From assembly GCF_009915685.1 (NCBI RefSeq), contig NZ_JAABLP010000001.1: 64,000 bases of DNA. One strand, 5' to 3'. Below are positions 17,764 through 28,325 of this stretch, piece after piece. Within the stretch, counting starts at the first letter, position 1; each line of letters starts with the position of its first letter. The notes beneath the pieces are model-generated. The model made no database searches. It saw only the letters and a list, made by a program, of their open reading frames with translations, and had not been told where the DNA came from. Origin of the DNA: Pannonibacter tanglangensis (lineage in GTDB: Bacteria > Pseudomonadota > Alphaproteobacteria > Rhizobiales > Stappiaceae). The translations under genes were made by a program, and so were the position numbers.

Positions 17764-17780
17764 AGGGGCCGGGCCCCTCT
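17764..17780. repeat. short perfect GC hairpin upstream of dipeptidase
   Basis: GAGGGGCC and GGCCCCTC form an 8-bp stem around a single G, in the 5' region of the dipeptidase gene. It could be an mRNA leader hairpin; no T-run follows. Confidence 0.4.
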
Positions 17781-17874
17781 CTTGCAAGGGCTTCCGGGCC
17801 GGTGTCTTATGGGGTCCCTGCAGCCGATCCCAGCCTGCCCGCCGCCCCGTGCCGCATCCGAGAAGGCCCCGTCC

Positions 17875-18945
17875 GTGACTGATTCGCATTCCCCGCAGCC
17901 GCCGGTGCCCGTGTTCGACGGGCACAACGACACGCTCCTGAAGCTCGAGATGCGCGCGCAGGATGGCCGGGCCCGGTCCTTCTTCGACGAGGCGCGCGAG
18001 GATCACATCGACCTGCCCCGCGCCCGGCGCGGCGGCTTTGCCGGCGGCCTCTTTGCCATGTTCGTGCCTTCGGTGCGGGACCAGGCACAGGTCCGCGCCC
18101 TGTCCAACTCCGATCCCCGCCATTTCGGCCGGGTCGGCCAGGCCGAGGCCCTGGACTGCACGCTGCGGATGATGGCGCGCGCCTTCCGTCTCGAGCGGGA
18201 GCGCCCGGACCAGGTCCGGGTCGCCCGCAGCCACGCCGACATCCTCGCGGCGATGGAGGCTGGCCAGCTTGCCATGGTGCTGCACATCGAGGGGGCCGAG
18301 GCGATCGACCCGGACTTCGCCGCGCTCGACGTGCTGTATCAGGCCGGGCTGCGCTCCATCGGTCCGGTCTGGAGCCGCCAGAACATCTTCAGCGACGGCG
18401 TCCCGATGGCCTTTCCGTCCTCGCCCGACACCGGAGCGGGCCTCACCGATCTCGGCCGCGAGCTGGTGCGGCGCTGCAACCGCCTCGGCGTGATGCTCGA
18501 CCTGTCGCACATCACGGAGAAGGGCTTCTGGGATGTGGCCGGGCTCAGCGAGCGGCCGCTCATCGCCTCCCATTCCAATGCCCATGCGCTCTGCCCCAGC
18601 GCCCGCAACCTCACCGACCGCCAGCTCGACGCCATTGCCGAGAGCCGGGGCCTCGTCGGCATCAATTTCCATGTCGCCTTCCTGCGCGATGACGGCCGGC
18701 ACAATCCCGACACCCCGCTGGAGACGATCGTCCGTCATGCGGACCACCTGATCAGCCGGCTCGGCGAGGATCACGTCGGTCTCGGCTCCGACTTCGACGG
18801 CTGTGTCGTGCCCCGGGCCATCGGCGATGTCGCGGGCCTGCCTGCGCTGCTGGAGGCCTTCCGCAAGGCGGGCTACGGCGAGGAGCTGATCGCCAAGATC
18901 GCGTGGCGCAACTGGCTGTCGGTGATCGCCCGTTCGGGCCTGTGA
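17875..18945 (+). CDS. membrane (renal-type) dipeptidase, peptidase M19
   Basis: This 356-residue zinc dipeptidase of the M19 family has metal ligands in VFDGHNDTLL (HxD), HIEGAEAI (Glu) and ASHSNAHALCPSARNL, and a final active-site Asp in GLGSDFDG. It hydrolyses dipeptides, often with D-residues or unusual amino acids. There is no signal peptide, so it is predicted to be cytoplasmic, as in most bacterial members. I chose the GTG at 17875, preceded by GAGAAGG; an ATG at 17809 in the same frame has no ribosome site. It is followed by a GntR regulator 231 bp downstream and then by the oligopeptide importer on the other strand, which may supply its substrates. Confidence 0.9.
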   Translation: MTDSHSPQPPVPVFDGHNDTLLKLEMRAQDGRARSFFDEAREDHIDLPRARRGGFAGGLFAMFVPSVRDQAQVRALSNSDPRHFGRVGQAEALDCTLRMMARAFRLERERPDQVRVARSHADILAAMEAGQLAMVLHIEGAEAIDPDFAALDVLYQAGLRSIGPVWSRQNIFSDGVPMAFPSSPDTGAGLTDLGRELVRRCNRLGVMLDLSHITEKGFWDVAGLSERPLIASHSNAHALCPSARNLTDRQLDAIAESRGLVGINFHVAFLRDDGRHNPDTPLETIVRHADHLISRLGEDHVGLGSDFDGCVVPRAIGDVAGLPALLEAFRKAGYGEELIAKIAWRNWLSVIARSGL

Positions 18946-19159
18946 CGACTCACGGAAATGTTATTCGCAAGGGTCAGGCAGTCGTTTGATTTCGCTGTGC
19001 AGTCAAGCCGTTAACGGTATCGTCCGGGAGATGATCCGTGTTTCTGCCTGTCCGGCCTGGCCGGCTGTCTTTCGTCTGCCCGCTGCCGGGCCTGCCTCCT
19101 CCGGACGGGAACCGGCGGGCTGCCTGCGGCGACATCCCGGCAGCGGATCGCAGGTCCCG

Positions 19160-19176
19160 GGCAGGAGGGGCCTGCC
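19160..19176 (+). promoter_or_regulatory. hairpin enclosing the ribosome site of the GntR gene
   Basis: GGCAGG and CCTGCC form a 6-bp stem whose 5-nt loop, AGGGG, is part of the ribosome binding site. The second arm touches the start codon at 19177. This could limit translation of the regulator. Confidence 0.45.
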
Positions 19177-19941
19177 ATGACCTCGCCCCGTCGGCCCCAC
19201 CGCGAACAGGTCGATCTGCTCGCCCGCCTCACCGCCCAGGAAGGCGGGCGCAAGAGCAACCACGTCTACTGCGATCTCAAGCGCCGCATCGTGCTCGGCG
19301 AACTGACCGGGGCGAGCATCCTGACCGAACAGGCCATCGCGCAGGACTATGACTGCTCGCAAGGCACGGTGCGCGAGGCACTGCTGCGCCTCGAGCAGGA
19401 TGGGCTGGTGGACCGCAAGGGCTATCAGGGCACCTTCGTCACCCAGCTGACCCCGGCCGAGGCCGAGGCCTTCGTGCGGCTGCGGCTGGAGCTGGAATGT
19501 GCCGGCATCGCGCGGGCGTGCGAGCGCATGGACGCGGAGGCGCGCGCCTTCGTGCAGCAGTCGGCCCAGGACTATCGCCAGATGCACGAGACTGGCGAAC
19601 TCTATGGCCTCGTGCTGCTCGACCGGGCCTTCCACATGCGGCTGTTTGAACAGGCCGACATGCCGAACCTGCTGCCGCTGCTGAGCCGGGCGCTCTTGCA
19701 GCTGCACCGCTACACGATCTCGCAGCGGCCCGATGTCCGGCCGTGGTTCGACCTCAGGCCGGATCCGCATGCGGACATCATCGCGGCGCTGGAGTCCGGC
19801 ACTCCGGCGCTCTGCCGGCAGCGCATGTTCGAGCACATCCGGGCCAACATCCAGGCCTTCGCGCCCGAGATCTTCGACCGCGTCTTCGACCGTGGCGCGG
19901 ATCCGGCCGAGCGCCGGCAGCGACCCGACGCCCGGGCCTGA
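19177..19941 (+). CDS. GntR-family transcriptional regulator (FadR/FCD type)
   Basis: This 254-residue regulator has an N-terminal winged helix at about residues 28-92 (CDLKRRIVLGELTGASILTEQ, then the recognition helix SQGTVREALLRLEQDGLV and wing KGYQGTFV). A C-terminal all-helical FCD ligand domain carries metal-ligand-like residues in LLDRAFHMRLF and DPHADIIAAL. The family usually represses or activates small-acid, amino-acid or dipeptide catabolism. The neighbours suggest control of the dipeptidase or of the convergent oligopeptide importer, but this is only inferred. AGGAGGGG precedes the ATG inside a small hairpin. Its terminator hairpin carries the 253-bp repeat element. Confidence 0.9.
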   Translation: MTSPRRPHREQVDLLARLTAQEGGRKSNHVYCDLKRRIVLGELTGASILTEQAIAQDYDCSQGTVREALLRLEQDGLVDRKGYQGTFVTQLTPAEAEAFVRLRLELECAGIARACERMDAEARAFVQQSAQDYRQMHETGELYGLVLLDRAFHMRLFEQADMPNLLPLLSRALLQLHRYTISQRPDVRPWFDLRPDPHADIIAALESGTPALCRQRMFEHIRANIQAFAPEIFDRVFDRGADPAERRQRPDARA

Positions 19942-19977
19942 TCACCGCCTCCCGGAAACCTTTGCCCCAACGATAAA

Positions 19978-19996
19978 AGGCGGCCGGTGGCCGCCT
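19978..19996. terminator. left copy of a duplicated terminator hairpin (element A)
   Basis: AGGCGGCCGGTGGCCGCCT is a perfect 8-bp stem hairpin preceded by AAAA. An identical 19-bp copy lies at 20250-20268 on the far side of the repeat element. Together they look like a target-site duplication made of a terminator between the convergent GntR and importer genes. Confidence 0.75.
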
Positions 19997-20249
19997 CAGA
20001 CTGCTGACAAACCTGCTCACAGTCATCCCGGCCCAGCTGAGCGTGAGCGAAGCGCCGAGCCGGGATCCAGATATCAGCCGCGCGAAGCGCGACACACCTG
20101 TCGGTCGCAAGTCGTATCGAGCTGACTTGGTTTTGGGCTCGCTTGCGCTCGCACAGACATGCTGGATTCCGGATCTGCGGTTCGCGAAACGCTCACCTTG
20201 TCCGGAATGACGGCAAACTGACGAAACTCCGAAGTTTGTCAGCAGTCTG
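19997..20249 (+). mobile_element. MITE-like 253-bp element, copy A
   Basis: The ends are exact 16-bp terminal inverted repeats: CAGACTGCTGACAAAC at 19997-20012 and its reverse complement at 20234-20249. There is no open frame with a ribosome site. The inside has a second dyad (CATCCCGG.../...TCCGGAATGAC) and several GC hairpins, so a transcript would fold back. The second copy at 39922-40175 differs by about 13 substitutions and one 1-nt indel by my eye. The element is flanked by identical 19-bp direct repeats (19978-19996 and 20250-20268). No transposase is nearby, so it would be moved in trans, if it still moves. Confidence 0.8.
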
Positions 20250-20268
20250 AGGCGGCCGGTGGCCGCCT
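20250..20268. terminator. right copy of the duplicated terminator hairpin (element A)
   Basis: This is an exact repeat of 19978-19996, followed by CTTTGTCTCC. It would still serve as terminator for the leftward importer operon whose last gene stops at 20328, and for read-through from the GntR side. Confidence 0.7.
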
Positions 20269-20327
20269 CTTTGTCTCCTGCCGGCACGGGGCCGCTCCGG
20301 GGCCTGCGGCTCAGCCCGTGCGTCCGG

Positions 20328-21944
<1,617 letters not shown>

Positions 21945-21950
21945 CGCTCC

Positions 21951-23084
21951 TCAGCGGTCCTTGGGATCAAGTGCGTCGCGCAGCCCGTCACCGATGAAGT
22001 TCAGGGCGAACAGCGTCGACGTCAGGAAGATCGACGGGAAGATCAGCATCCAGACCGAGCCCTGCAGGTTGCGCGCGCCCTCCGAGATGAGCACGCCCCA
22101 GCTGGTCATCGGCTCCTGGACACCCAGTCCGAGGAAGGACAGGAAGCTCTCCAGCAGGATCACCTTCGGCACCAGCAGCGTCATGTAGACGACCACCGGA
22201 CCCAGCGTGTTGGGGATGACGTGGCGGCGCAGGATGCCGCCGTTCGACACGCCCATGGCTTCGGCCGCCTGGACATATTCCTGGCGCTTGATGGTCAGCG
22301 TCTGGCCGCGGACGATGCGGGCCATGTCGAGCCATTCGACCGCGCCCACCGCGATGAACATCAGCACGAAGTTGCGCCCGAAGAAGACCACCAGCATGAT
22401 CACGAAGAAGATGAAGGGCAGCGAGTAGAGCACGTCGACGACGCGCATCATCACCTGGTCGACACGTCCGCCGAGATAGCCCGAGGTCGCGCCGTAGATC
22501 ACGCCGATGGCGATGGCCACGACGGTGGCAAGGAGACCGATGGTCAGCGACACGCGCCCGGCGATGAAGGTCCGGGTCATCAGGTCACGACCGTTGGCGT
22601 CGGTGCCGAAGTAGAAGTGCAGGTGCCGGATCTCGGCCTTGAGCACGGCCGACTTGTTGTCCGCCGCCATGTCCTCGAAGCGGGCATCCTTGAACAGGTC
22701 GCTGCGGTTCACGTACTCGACCAGGCGCGGATCGATGTCGCGGCCGGAGCTGACGCGCACCGACACGGTGTCGCCCTCGCGGGCGTAGCCTTCGGTCGTC
22801 AGCCGCGCGCGCTTCAGCGCGGTCATCAGCGCCGGCTCGACCTGGTCGGGCAGCGGATAGGCCGAGAGGCTCGCCGGCACCTTCACGTAGTCGCGGTAGA
22901 CCTGGTCATAGCCATGCGGCGACAGCCAGGGGCCGACGATCGACACCAGGGTGATCAGGGCCAGCACGATCATCGAGGCGACGGCCGCGCGGTTCTTCAG
23001 CAGGCGGTCGCGGGCATCGTCCCACAGGGAGCGGCCCTTCACCGGCAGGGCGCCGGGGGTTTCGACGGAGGAAACACTCATCAC
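21951..23084 (-). CDS. oppC: oligopeptide ABC transporter permease (OppC/YejE type)
   Basis: This 377-residue inner-membrane permease has six predicted transmembrane segments. The first is near residues 38-56 and a long periplasmic insert lies between segments 1 and 2, rich in charged residues and longer than in ordinary OppC (about 300). The cytoplasmic EAA loop that docks the ATPase is visible in EYVQAAEAMGVSNGGILRRHVIPN. It partners the OppB-type permease 9 bp upstream. The extended loop is also seen in YejE-like permeases. The final stop overlaps nothing; the ATPase gene follows after 6 bp. Confidence 0.92.
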   Translation of the reverse strand: MMSVSSVETPGALPVKGRSLWDDARDRLLKNRAAVASMIVLALITLVSIVGPWLSPHGYDQVYRDYVKVPASLSAYPLPDQVEPALMTALKRARLTTEGYAREGDTVSVRVSSGRDIDPRLVEYVNRSDLFKDARFEDMAADNKSAVLKAEIRHLHFYFGTDANGRDLMTRTFIAGRVSLTIGLLATVVAIAIGVIYGATSGYLGGRVDQVMMRVVDVLYSLPFIFFVIMLVVFFGRNFVLMFIAVGAVEWLDMARIVRGQTLTIKRQEYVQAAEAMGVSNGGILRRHVIPNTLGPVVVYMTLLVPKVILLESFLSFLGLGVQEPMTSWGVLISEGARNLQGSVWMLIFPSIFLTSTLFALNFIGDGLRDALDPKDR

Positions 23085-23093
23085 GCTTTCCCC

Positions 23094-24017
23094 TCAGTCA
23101 AAGCGCACGCGCGGATCCAGCAGCGCATAGAGCAGATCCACGATCAGGTTGAACAGGATGACGAAGCAGGCCACGACGACCACCGTGCCCATCACCAGCG
23201 TGTAGTCGCGGTTGAGGGCGCCCTGGACGAAATAGCGGCCGATGCCGGGGATGCCGAAGATGGTCTCGACCACGACGGAGCCGGTCAGCAGGGCGGCGGC
23301 GGCGGGGCCCAGATAGGACACCACCGGCAGGATCGCGCCCCGGAGGGCATGGATCACGATGACGGTGTAGGCCGAGAGGCCATAGGCGCGGGCCGTGCGC
23401 ACATGGTTGGAGCGCAGCGCCTCGATCATCGAGCCGCGCGTCAGGCGCGCCACCACGGCAATCTGCGGCAGCGCCAGGGTCACGACGGGCAGAACCTTGT
23501 TGACGAAGGCGCCGTTGTTCCAGCCGCCGACCGGCAGCCAGCCGAGCCAGACGCCAAGGATCAGGGTCAGCACGGGGGCAACCACGAAATTCGGGATGGT
23601 CACGCCCAGCGTGGCGGCCGCCATCACCGTGTAGTCGGTGCCGTGGTTCTGCCGCAGGGCGGCGACGACGCCGAGGATGCCGCCGACCACAAGGGCCAGC
23701 GCGAGGGCCGTCAGGCCGAGCTGCATCGAGATCGGCAGGCTGGCGGCAAAGAGTTCGTTGATCGAGAAGTCGCGGAAATAGAAGCTCGGGCCGAAATCGA
23801 GCTGCACCACGCTCTTCAGGTAGATGAGGTACTGCTGCCACAGCGGCTCATCCAGGTGATAGATCCGGTTGAGGTTTTCCATCACCTTCGCCTCGAGGGG
23901 GCGTTCGAGGTCGAACGGACCGCCGGGGGCGATGCGGATCAGGAAGAACGAAATCGTAATGATCAGGAACAGCGTCGGGATCGCCCCGAGCAGCCTTTCC
24001 AGCACGTAGCGCAACAT
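23094..24017 (-). CDS. oppB: oligopeptide ABC transporter permease (OppB/YejB type)
   Basis: This 307-residue permease has the typical start MLRYVLERLLGAIPTLFLI, the LDEPLWQQY motif of the family near residue 55 and the EAA docking loop NHVRTARAYGLSAYTVIVIHALR. Six transmembrane segments are predicted. It is the first intact membrane gene of the operon, 171 bp after the (broken) binding-protein gene, with an intercistronic hairpin between. Homologues pair with OppC to form the channel for peptides across the inner membrane. Confidence 0.93.
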   Translation of the reverse strand: MLRYVLERLLGAIPTLFLIITISFFLIRIAPGGPFDLERPLEAKVMENLNRIYHLDEPLWQQYLIYLKSVVQLDFGPSFYFRDFSINELFAASLPISMQLGLTALALALVVGGILGVVAALRQNHGTDYTVMAAATLGVTIPNFVVAPVLTLILGVWLGWLPVGGWNNGAFVNKVLPVVTLALPQIAVVARLTRGSMIEALRSNHVRTARAYGLSAYTVIVIHALRGAILPVVSYLGPAAAALLTGSVVVETIFGIPGIGRYFVQGALNRDYTLVMGTVVVVACFVILFNLIVDLLYALLDPRVRFD

Positions 24018-24145
24018 GAGCCTGCCCTTTTTATTGTGTCTTGGTCAGCCTTGAGCGTGGCTGCGGGCCGATCCGGGTCCCCGCCGGCGGGATCGGCTGG
24101 CGCGCGGCATCGGTGCCCGCGCGCGATCGCTTGTCCGCATGAAAA

Positions 24146-24173
24146 CCGGCCGCGCCTTTAACGGCGCGACCGG
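24146..24173 (-). other. intercistronic hairpin between oppA and oppB
   Basis: An 11-bp stem with one mismatch (CCGGCCGCGCC / GGCGCGACCGG) around a 6-nt loop sits just after the binding-protein stop codon. Such hairpins commonly keep binding-protein mRNA more abundant than permease mRNA. Confidence 0.5.
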
Positions 24174-24188
24174 CTCGTGTCCAGTGCC

Positions 24189-25775
24189 TTATTCCGAAAT
24201 GCTCATGAAGCGGGTCGGATGCACGTCCTGCAGGTTGGTCTCGAAGCCCTTGAGCTTCGGCGAGACCAGGTTCTTGGAGGCGTAGTACATCAGCGGAATG
24301 AAGGGCAGATCATCCATGAAGATGGTCTCGGCCTGCTTCAGCAGCGCGGCGCGCTTCTCGAGGTCCGTCGTGGCGGCGGCCTCGTCCATCAGCTTGTCAT
24401 AGGCCGGGTTTTCGTAGTTCGCGTAGTTGAAGCCGTCATTGTCGGACTCAACGAGGAACAGGAAGTTCTGCGGGTCGGAGTAGTCGCCGATCCAGCCGGC
24501 ACGGGCCAGGTCGAAGTCGCCCTTGTCGCGCAGATGCGCATAGTGGGTCTTCGTGTCCGTGTTGAGCAGCGTCACTTCAACGCCCAGGGGCTTCCACATG
24601 TCGGCCAGGGCGACCGAGGTGTTCTTGTGGTTTTCCGAGGTGTTGTAGCGGATCTCGAGCTTCAGCGGCTTGTCCGGGCCGTAGCCGGCCGCCTTCAGCA
24701 GCTCGGCCGCCTTCTGCTCGCGGTCGAGCTGGGACATGTCCTTGTAGGAGGCATAGGCCGGCTCGCCGTAGTTGTTGATGCCCGGGGGCACGAGCGAGTA
24801 GCCCGCCACCATGGTGCCGCCCCAGATCTCTTCGGCCAGGAACTCGCGGTCGATGGCCATCGACAGGGCCTGACGCACTTCCTTCTTGCCGAGGGCTTCG
24901 TCCTTCATGTTGACGGCGAAGTAGTAGGTGCCGAGATACGGCGCCACCTTGAACTAGTCGCCGAGCTCCTTGCGGATGAACTCGACCTGCTCGGTCGGCA
25001 CGTCGTCGTTGGAGTGCAGCTCGCCGGCCTGGAAGCGGCGCAGCGCGGCGCCACGGTCTTCGGTCGGGTAGAAGAAGACGGTGTCGATCTTGACGTTCTC
25101 GGCGTCATGGAAGTTCGGGTTCTTCACCGCCTTGATGTGGGCGTTCGGAACGAACTCCTTCAGCACGTAAGCGCCGTTGGTGACGATGTTTTCCGGCTTC
25201 ACGAAGTCGGTGCCGTGCTTCTGCACGGTGGCCGGATGCACCGGCAGGCCGGTCTGGTGGCCAAGCAGGTCGACGAAATAGGGCGTTGCCGCCTTCAGCG
25301 TGATCTCGAGCGTGTGGTCGTCGAGGGCCTTCACGCCCAGCTCTTCCGGCTTGGCGGTGCCCTTGTTGACTTCCTCGGCGTTCAGGATCGGGTACAGGAT
25401 GTTGGCGTACTTGGCGCCGGTGTCCGGCGTCATGATGCGGCGCAGGGAGAACACGAAGTCGCCGGCAACGACCGGGTCACCGTTGGACCACTTGGCGTCC
25501 TGGCGCAGCTTGAAGGTATAGGTCTTGCCGTCGGCCGACACGGACCAGCTCTCGGCGACGCCGGGGATGATCTCGCCGGCGGCGGAATAGGTCACGAGAC
25601 CTTCGTAAAGGTCGCGCAGGATGTGGGCCTCGTAGACGGTCGAGGTCTTGTGCTGGTCCAGGGTTTCCGGGTCAGCAGAGTTGCCGCGATGGTATACCAC
25701 CTCGGCCATGGCGCTCATCGAGGTGGCGGCCAGCAGGGCCGACGCAAGGATGGTCATCCGGGCAGATTTGAACAT
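24189..25775 (-). pseudogene. oppA: oligopeptide-binding protein gene oppA, interrupted by in-frame amber codon
   Basis: The frame encodes a solute-binding protein of family 5 (OppA/DppA) of about 528 codons. It begins MFKSARMTILASALLAATSMSAMAE, a good signal peptide with AGGGGAGA before the ATG at 25775. The ligand-binding lobes follow (HRGNSADPETLDQHK near residue 30; later DREFLAEEIWGGT and ARAGWIGDYSDP). At 24954-24956 a TAG stop falls in the otherwise continuous frame, in ...RKELGD-stop-FKVAPYLGTYYF. Relatives usually have Gln there, so a single CAG to TAG change explains it. No frameshift is present, and both halves keep normal codon usage. It is either a recent nonsense mutation or an assembly error, or it needs an amber suppressor. 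A GTG 9 bp after the stop could restart a C-terminal fragment. Confidence 0.85.
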
Positions 25776-26171
25776 GGTTGTCTCCCCTCTTCGCAATTGA
25801 AGGCTACCTGTACCGGTAGGGTGCCGACGATTCCACGCGTCGGATTTGAGATCAACCGTGCCGCAACGGCGCTTTCCCCGGATTGCCGGCAAAAAGCTGT
25901 TTTTATCCCGTTAACAGTTCATTCAGGAAAGAAAATTCACTCCGCCATAGGCTGCAACAACCTTCTTTCAATCCCCGTTTGCAGATGACGCAGCGGCCTG
26001 CGCGGGGTGATCGCCCCGGTGAACCCGAGCGTACACCGACGGCAAGCGCAAAAAAGATGGAATCCGTCGCCGGGCCGCCCCATCTCCTCTTGCAACGGCG
26101 GCCAAGATCGCGTTCCTCTCGCCCCGATCCGGCGGCCGTCTGCCGTCCCTTCTCATCCTGACCGGAACTCC
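25776..26171. other. divergent intergenic region, oppA / uup
   Basis: This 396-bp gap separates the oppA start from the uup start. The oppA-proximal part is AT-richer, with short A/T runs (AAAAAGCTGTTTTTATCCC and GGAAAGAAAATTCA at about 25891-25944), and should hold the promoters of both genes. I see no convincing open frame, no terminator and no perfect dyad longer than about 6 bp. Confidence 0.4.
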
Positions 26172-27998
26172 ATGGCTCCTCCGCTCCTGATTCTGCGCGA
26201 CATCCACCTCACCTTCGGCGCGACGCCGCTCCTGACCGGTGCCGAGCTGAGCGTGTCGGAGGGCGACCGTCTCTGTCTCGTCGGCCGCAACGGCTCGGGC
26301 AAGTCGACGCTGCTGAAGATCGCGGCCGGGCAGATCGAGGCGGACAAGGGCGAGTATTTCCTGCAGCCCGGCCGCACCTTGCGCTACCTGCCACAGGAGC
26401 CCGACCTGTCGGCCTATGCCACCATTCTGGACTACGTGAACGATGGCCTGGCGCCGGGCGATGATCCCTATCGCGCGCCCTACCTGCTGGAGGTCCTCGG
26501 CCTGACCGGCAAGGAAGATCCGCGCAGCCTGTCCGGTGGCGAGGCGCGCCGGGCAGCACTGGCCCGGGCGCTGGCACCGGAACCCGACATCCTGCTGCTG
26601 GACGAGCCGACCAACCATCTCGACCTGCCGGCCATCGAATGGCTGGAAAGCGAGCTGAAGGGCCTGCGCTCGGCCATCGTGCTGATCTCGCATGACCGGC
26701 GCTTCCTTGAAAATCTCTCCCGTGCCACCGTCTGGGTCGATCGCGGCATCACCCGCCGGATGGACCGGGGCTTCGAGCATTTCGAGGCCTGGCGCGACGA
26801 CGTGCTCGAGCAGGAGGAGCGGGACCAGCACAAGCTGGCGCAGCAGATCAAGCGCGAGGAGCACTGGATGCGCTACGGCGTGACCGCCCGGCGCAAGCGC
26901 AACATGCGCCGGGTGCGCGAGCTGGCGGACCTGCGCGAGAAGGCCCGCAGTCATCGCGGACCGCAAGGCACGGCCAAGCTGACGGTCACCGAAGGCGAGA
27001 CCTCGGGCAAGCTGGTGGTCGAGGCCAAGGCCATCGCCAAGAGCTTCGGCGACCGGCCGATCGTGCAGGGATTTTCCACCCGCATCCAGCGCGGCGACCG
27101 CATCGGGCTCATCGGGGCCAATGGCGCGGGCAAGACCACGCTGCTGAAGATGCTGACCGGCGAGCTTGCGCCCGACAGCGGCAGCGTCCGGCTGGGCACC
27201 AACCTCCAGATGGTGACGCTCGACCAGAAGCGCGAGCGCCTCAACCCCGACGAGACGCTGGCCACGGTGCTGACCGGGGGGCGCGGCGACACCGTGGTGC
27301 TGGGCACCGAGACCAAGCACGTGATCGCCTACATGAAGGACTTCCTGTTCTCGCCCGAACAGGCCCGCACGCCCGTCGGCGTGCTGTCGGGGGGCGAGCG
27401 CGCCCGCGCCATGCTGGCCCGCGCGCTGGCCAGCCCGTCCAACATCATGGTGCTCGACGAACCGACCAACGACCTTGATCTGGAGACGCTGGACCTGCTG
27501 CAGGAACTTCTCGGTGACTATGACGGCACCGTGCTGCTCGTCAGCCACGACCGCGACTTCCTCGACCGGGTCGCCACGTCGGTGATCGTCTCCGAGGGCA
27601 ACGGCAAGTGGCAGGAATATGCCGGCGGCTATTCCGACATGGTGGCCCAGCGCGGCGACGGCGTCACGGCCCGAAAGGCCGAGAAGGCGCCGGCCAAGCC
27701 GGCAAAGGCAACGGATCCTGCCCCGACCACCGCCGCGACAGCGGCGAGGCCGTCGGCCAGGACGAAGCTCTCCTTCAGCCAGCTGCATCTCCTGAAGACG
27801 CTGCCGGACACGATCGACAGCCTGACGAAGAAGCTGGAAAAGCTTCAGGCCGAGATGGCCGATCCGGCGCTCTACACCCGGAACCCCGACCGCTTCGCCA
27901 AACTGTCAGCCGAGATCACCAAGCTGACCGGCGAAAAGGACGCAGCCGAGGAACAGTGGCTGGAACTGGAGATGCTGAAGGAAGAAGCGGAGGGGTAG
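26172..27998 (+). CDS. uup: ABC-F ATPase, Uup type
   Basis: This 608-residue protein has two ABC domains and no membrane segments. Walker A motifs are GRNGSGKSTLLK (about residue 38) and GANGAGKTTLLK (about residue 320), with signatures LSGGEARRAALARAL and LSGGERARAMLARAL. The C-terminal region after a Lys/Ala/Pro-rich linker is a coiled coil (LTKKLEKLQAEM... to the end), as in Uup. Uup-class ABC-F proteins act on the ribosome or on DNA-associated precise excision and are not transporters. The ATG at 26172 starts at the first conserved residues (MAPPLLILRDIHLTFG). The ribosome site is weak (GGAA). It is monocistronic. Confidence 0.92.
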   Translation: MAPPLLILRDIHLTFGATPLLTGAELSVSEGDRLCLVGRNGSGKSTLLKIAAGQIEADKGEYFLQPGRTLRYLPQEPDLSAYATILDYVNDGLAPGDDPYRAPYLLEVLGLTGKEDPRSLSGGEARRAALARALAPEPDILLLDEPTNHLDLPAIEWLESELKGLRSAIVLISHDRRFLENLSRATVWVDRGITRRMDRGFEHFEAWRDDVLEQEERDQHKLAQQIKREEHWMRYGVTARRKRNMRRVRELADLREKARSHRGPQGTAKLTVTEGETSGKLVVEAKAIAKSFGDRPIVQGFSTRIQRGDRIGLIGANGAGKTTLLKMLTGELAPDSGSVRLGTNLQMVTLDQKRERLNPDETLATVLTGGRGDTVVLGTETKHVIAYMKDFLFSPEQARTPVGVLSGGERARAMLARALASPSNIMVLDEPTNDLDLETLDLLQELLGDYDGTVLLVSHDRDFLDRVATSVIVSEGNGKWQEYAGGYSDMVAQRGDGVTARKAEKAPAKPAKATDPAPTTAATAARPSARTKLSFSQLHLLKTLPDTIDSLTKKLEKLQAEMADPALYTRNPDRFAKLSAEITKLTGEKDAAEEQWLELEMLKEEAEG

Positions 27999-28052
27999 AC
28001 GCAATCGTCGCCCCATAACCCAGCGCTTGCCCTGCGCAAACCATACCGCAGC

Positions 28053-28234
28053 TGTCACCCCGGACGAGCAAAGCGAGATCCGGGGCCTACTCGCTTGCAG
28101 AGCACTGCGGTTTTCGGTGCGCGGCACCGCCCCAGACTTCCATTCCATCCTCTTGTGGAAAGCCGCGGCCATAGCCCAAATGCTCTGGAAACGAGTAGGC
28201 CCCGGGTCTGCGCTACGCTGCGCCCGGGGTGACA
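28053..28234. repeat. 182-bp extragenic inverted repeat
   Basis: Arms of about 41 bp, starting TGTCACCCCGG and ending at CCTACTCG on the left (28053-28093) with the inverted counterpart on the right (about 28193-28234), enclose roughly 100 bp of unrelated sequence. The arms pair with several mismatches. The style (CACCCCGG...CCGGGG) is that of the dispersed palindromic units seen in many alphaproteobacterial genomes. It occupies most of the 327-bp gap between the convergent uup and rsuA genes. I see no coding potential. Confidence 0.7.
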
Positions 28235-28325
28235 TCGCTCAAGCCCGCGCGGGTTGAAGCCGGTTAGGCCATGCGCCAGCGCTCTATCAGTTCGAACTCA
28301 GTTTTCCCGACCAAAGAGTTGCCGC

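Noticed and set aside
24954..24956. Recoded stop (selenocysteine or pyrrolysine) in oppA
   Set aside because: The stop is TAG, not TGA. Homologues have Gln, no insertion-element hairpin follows, and a single C to T change explains it more simply.
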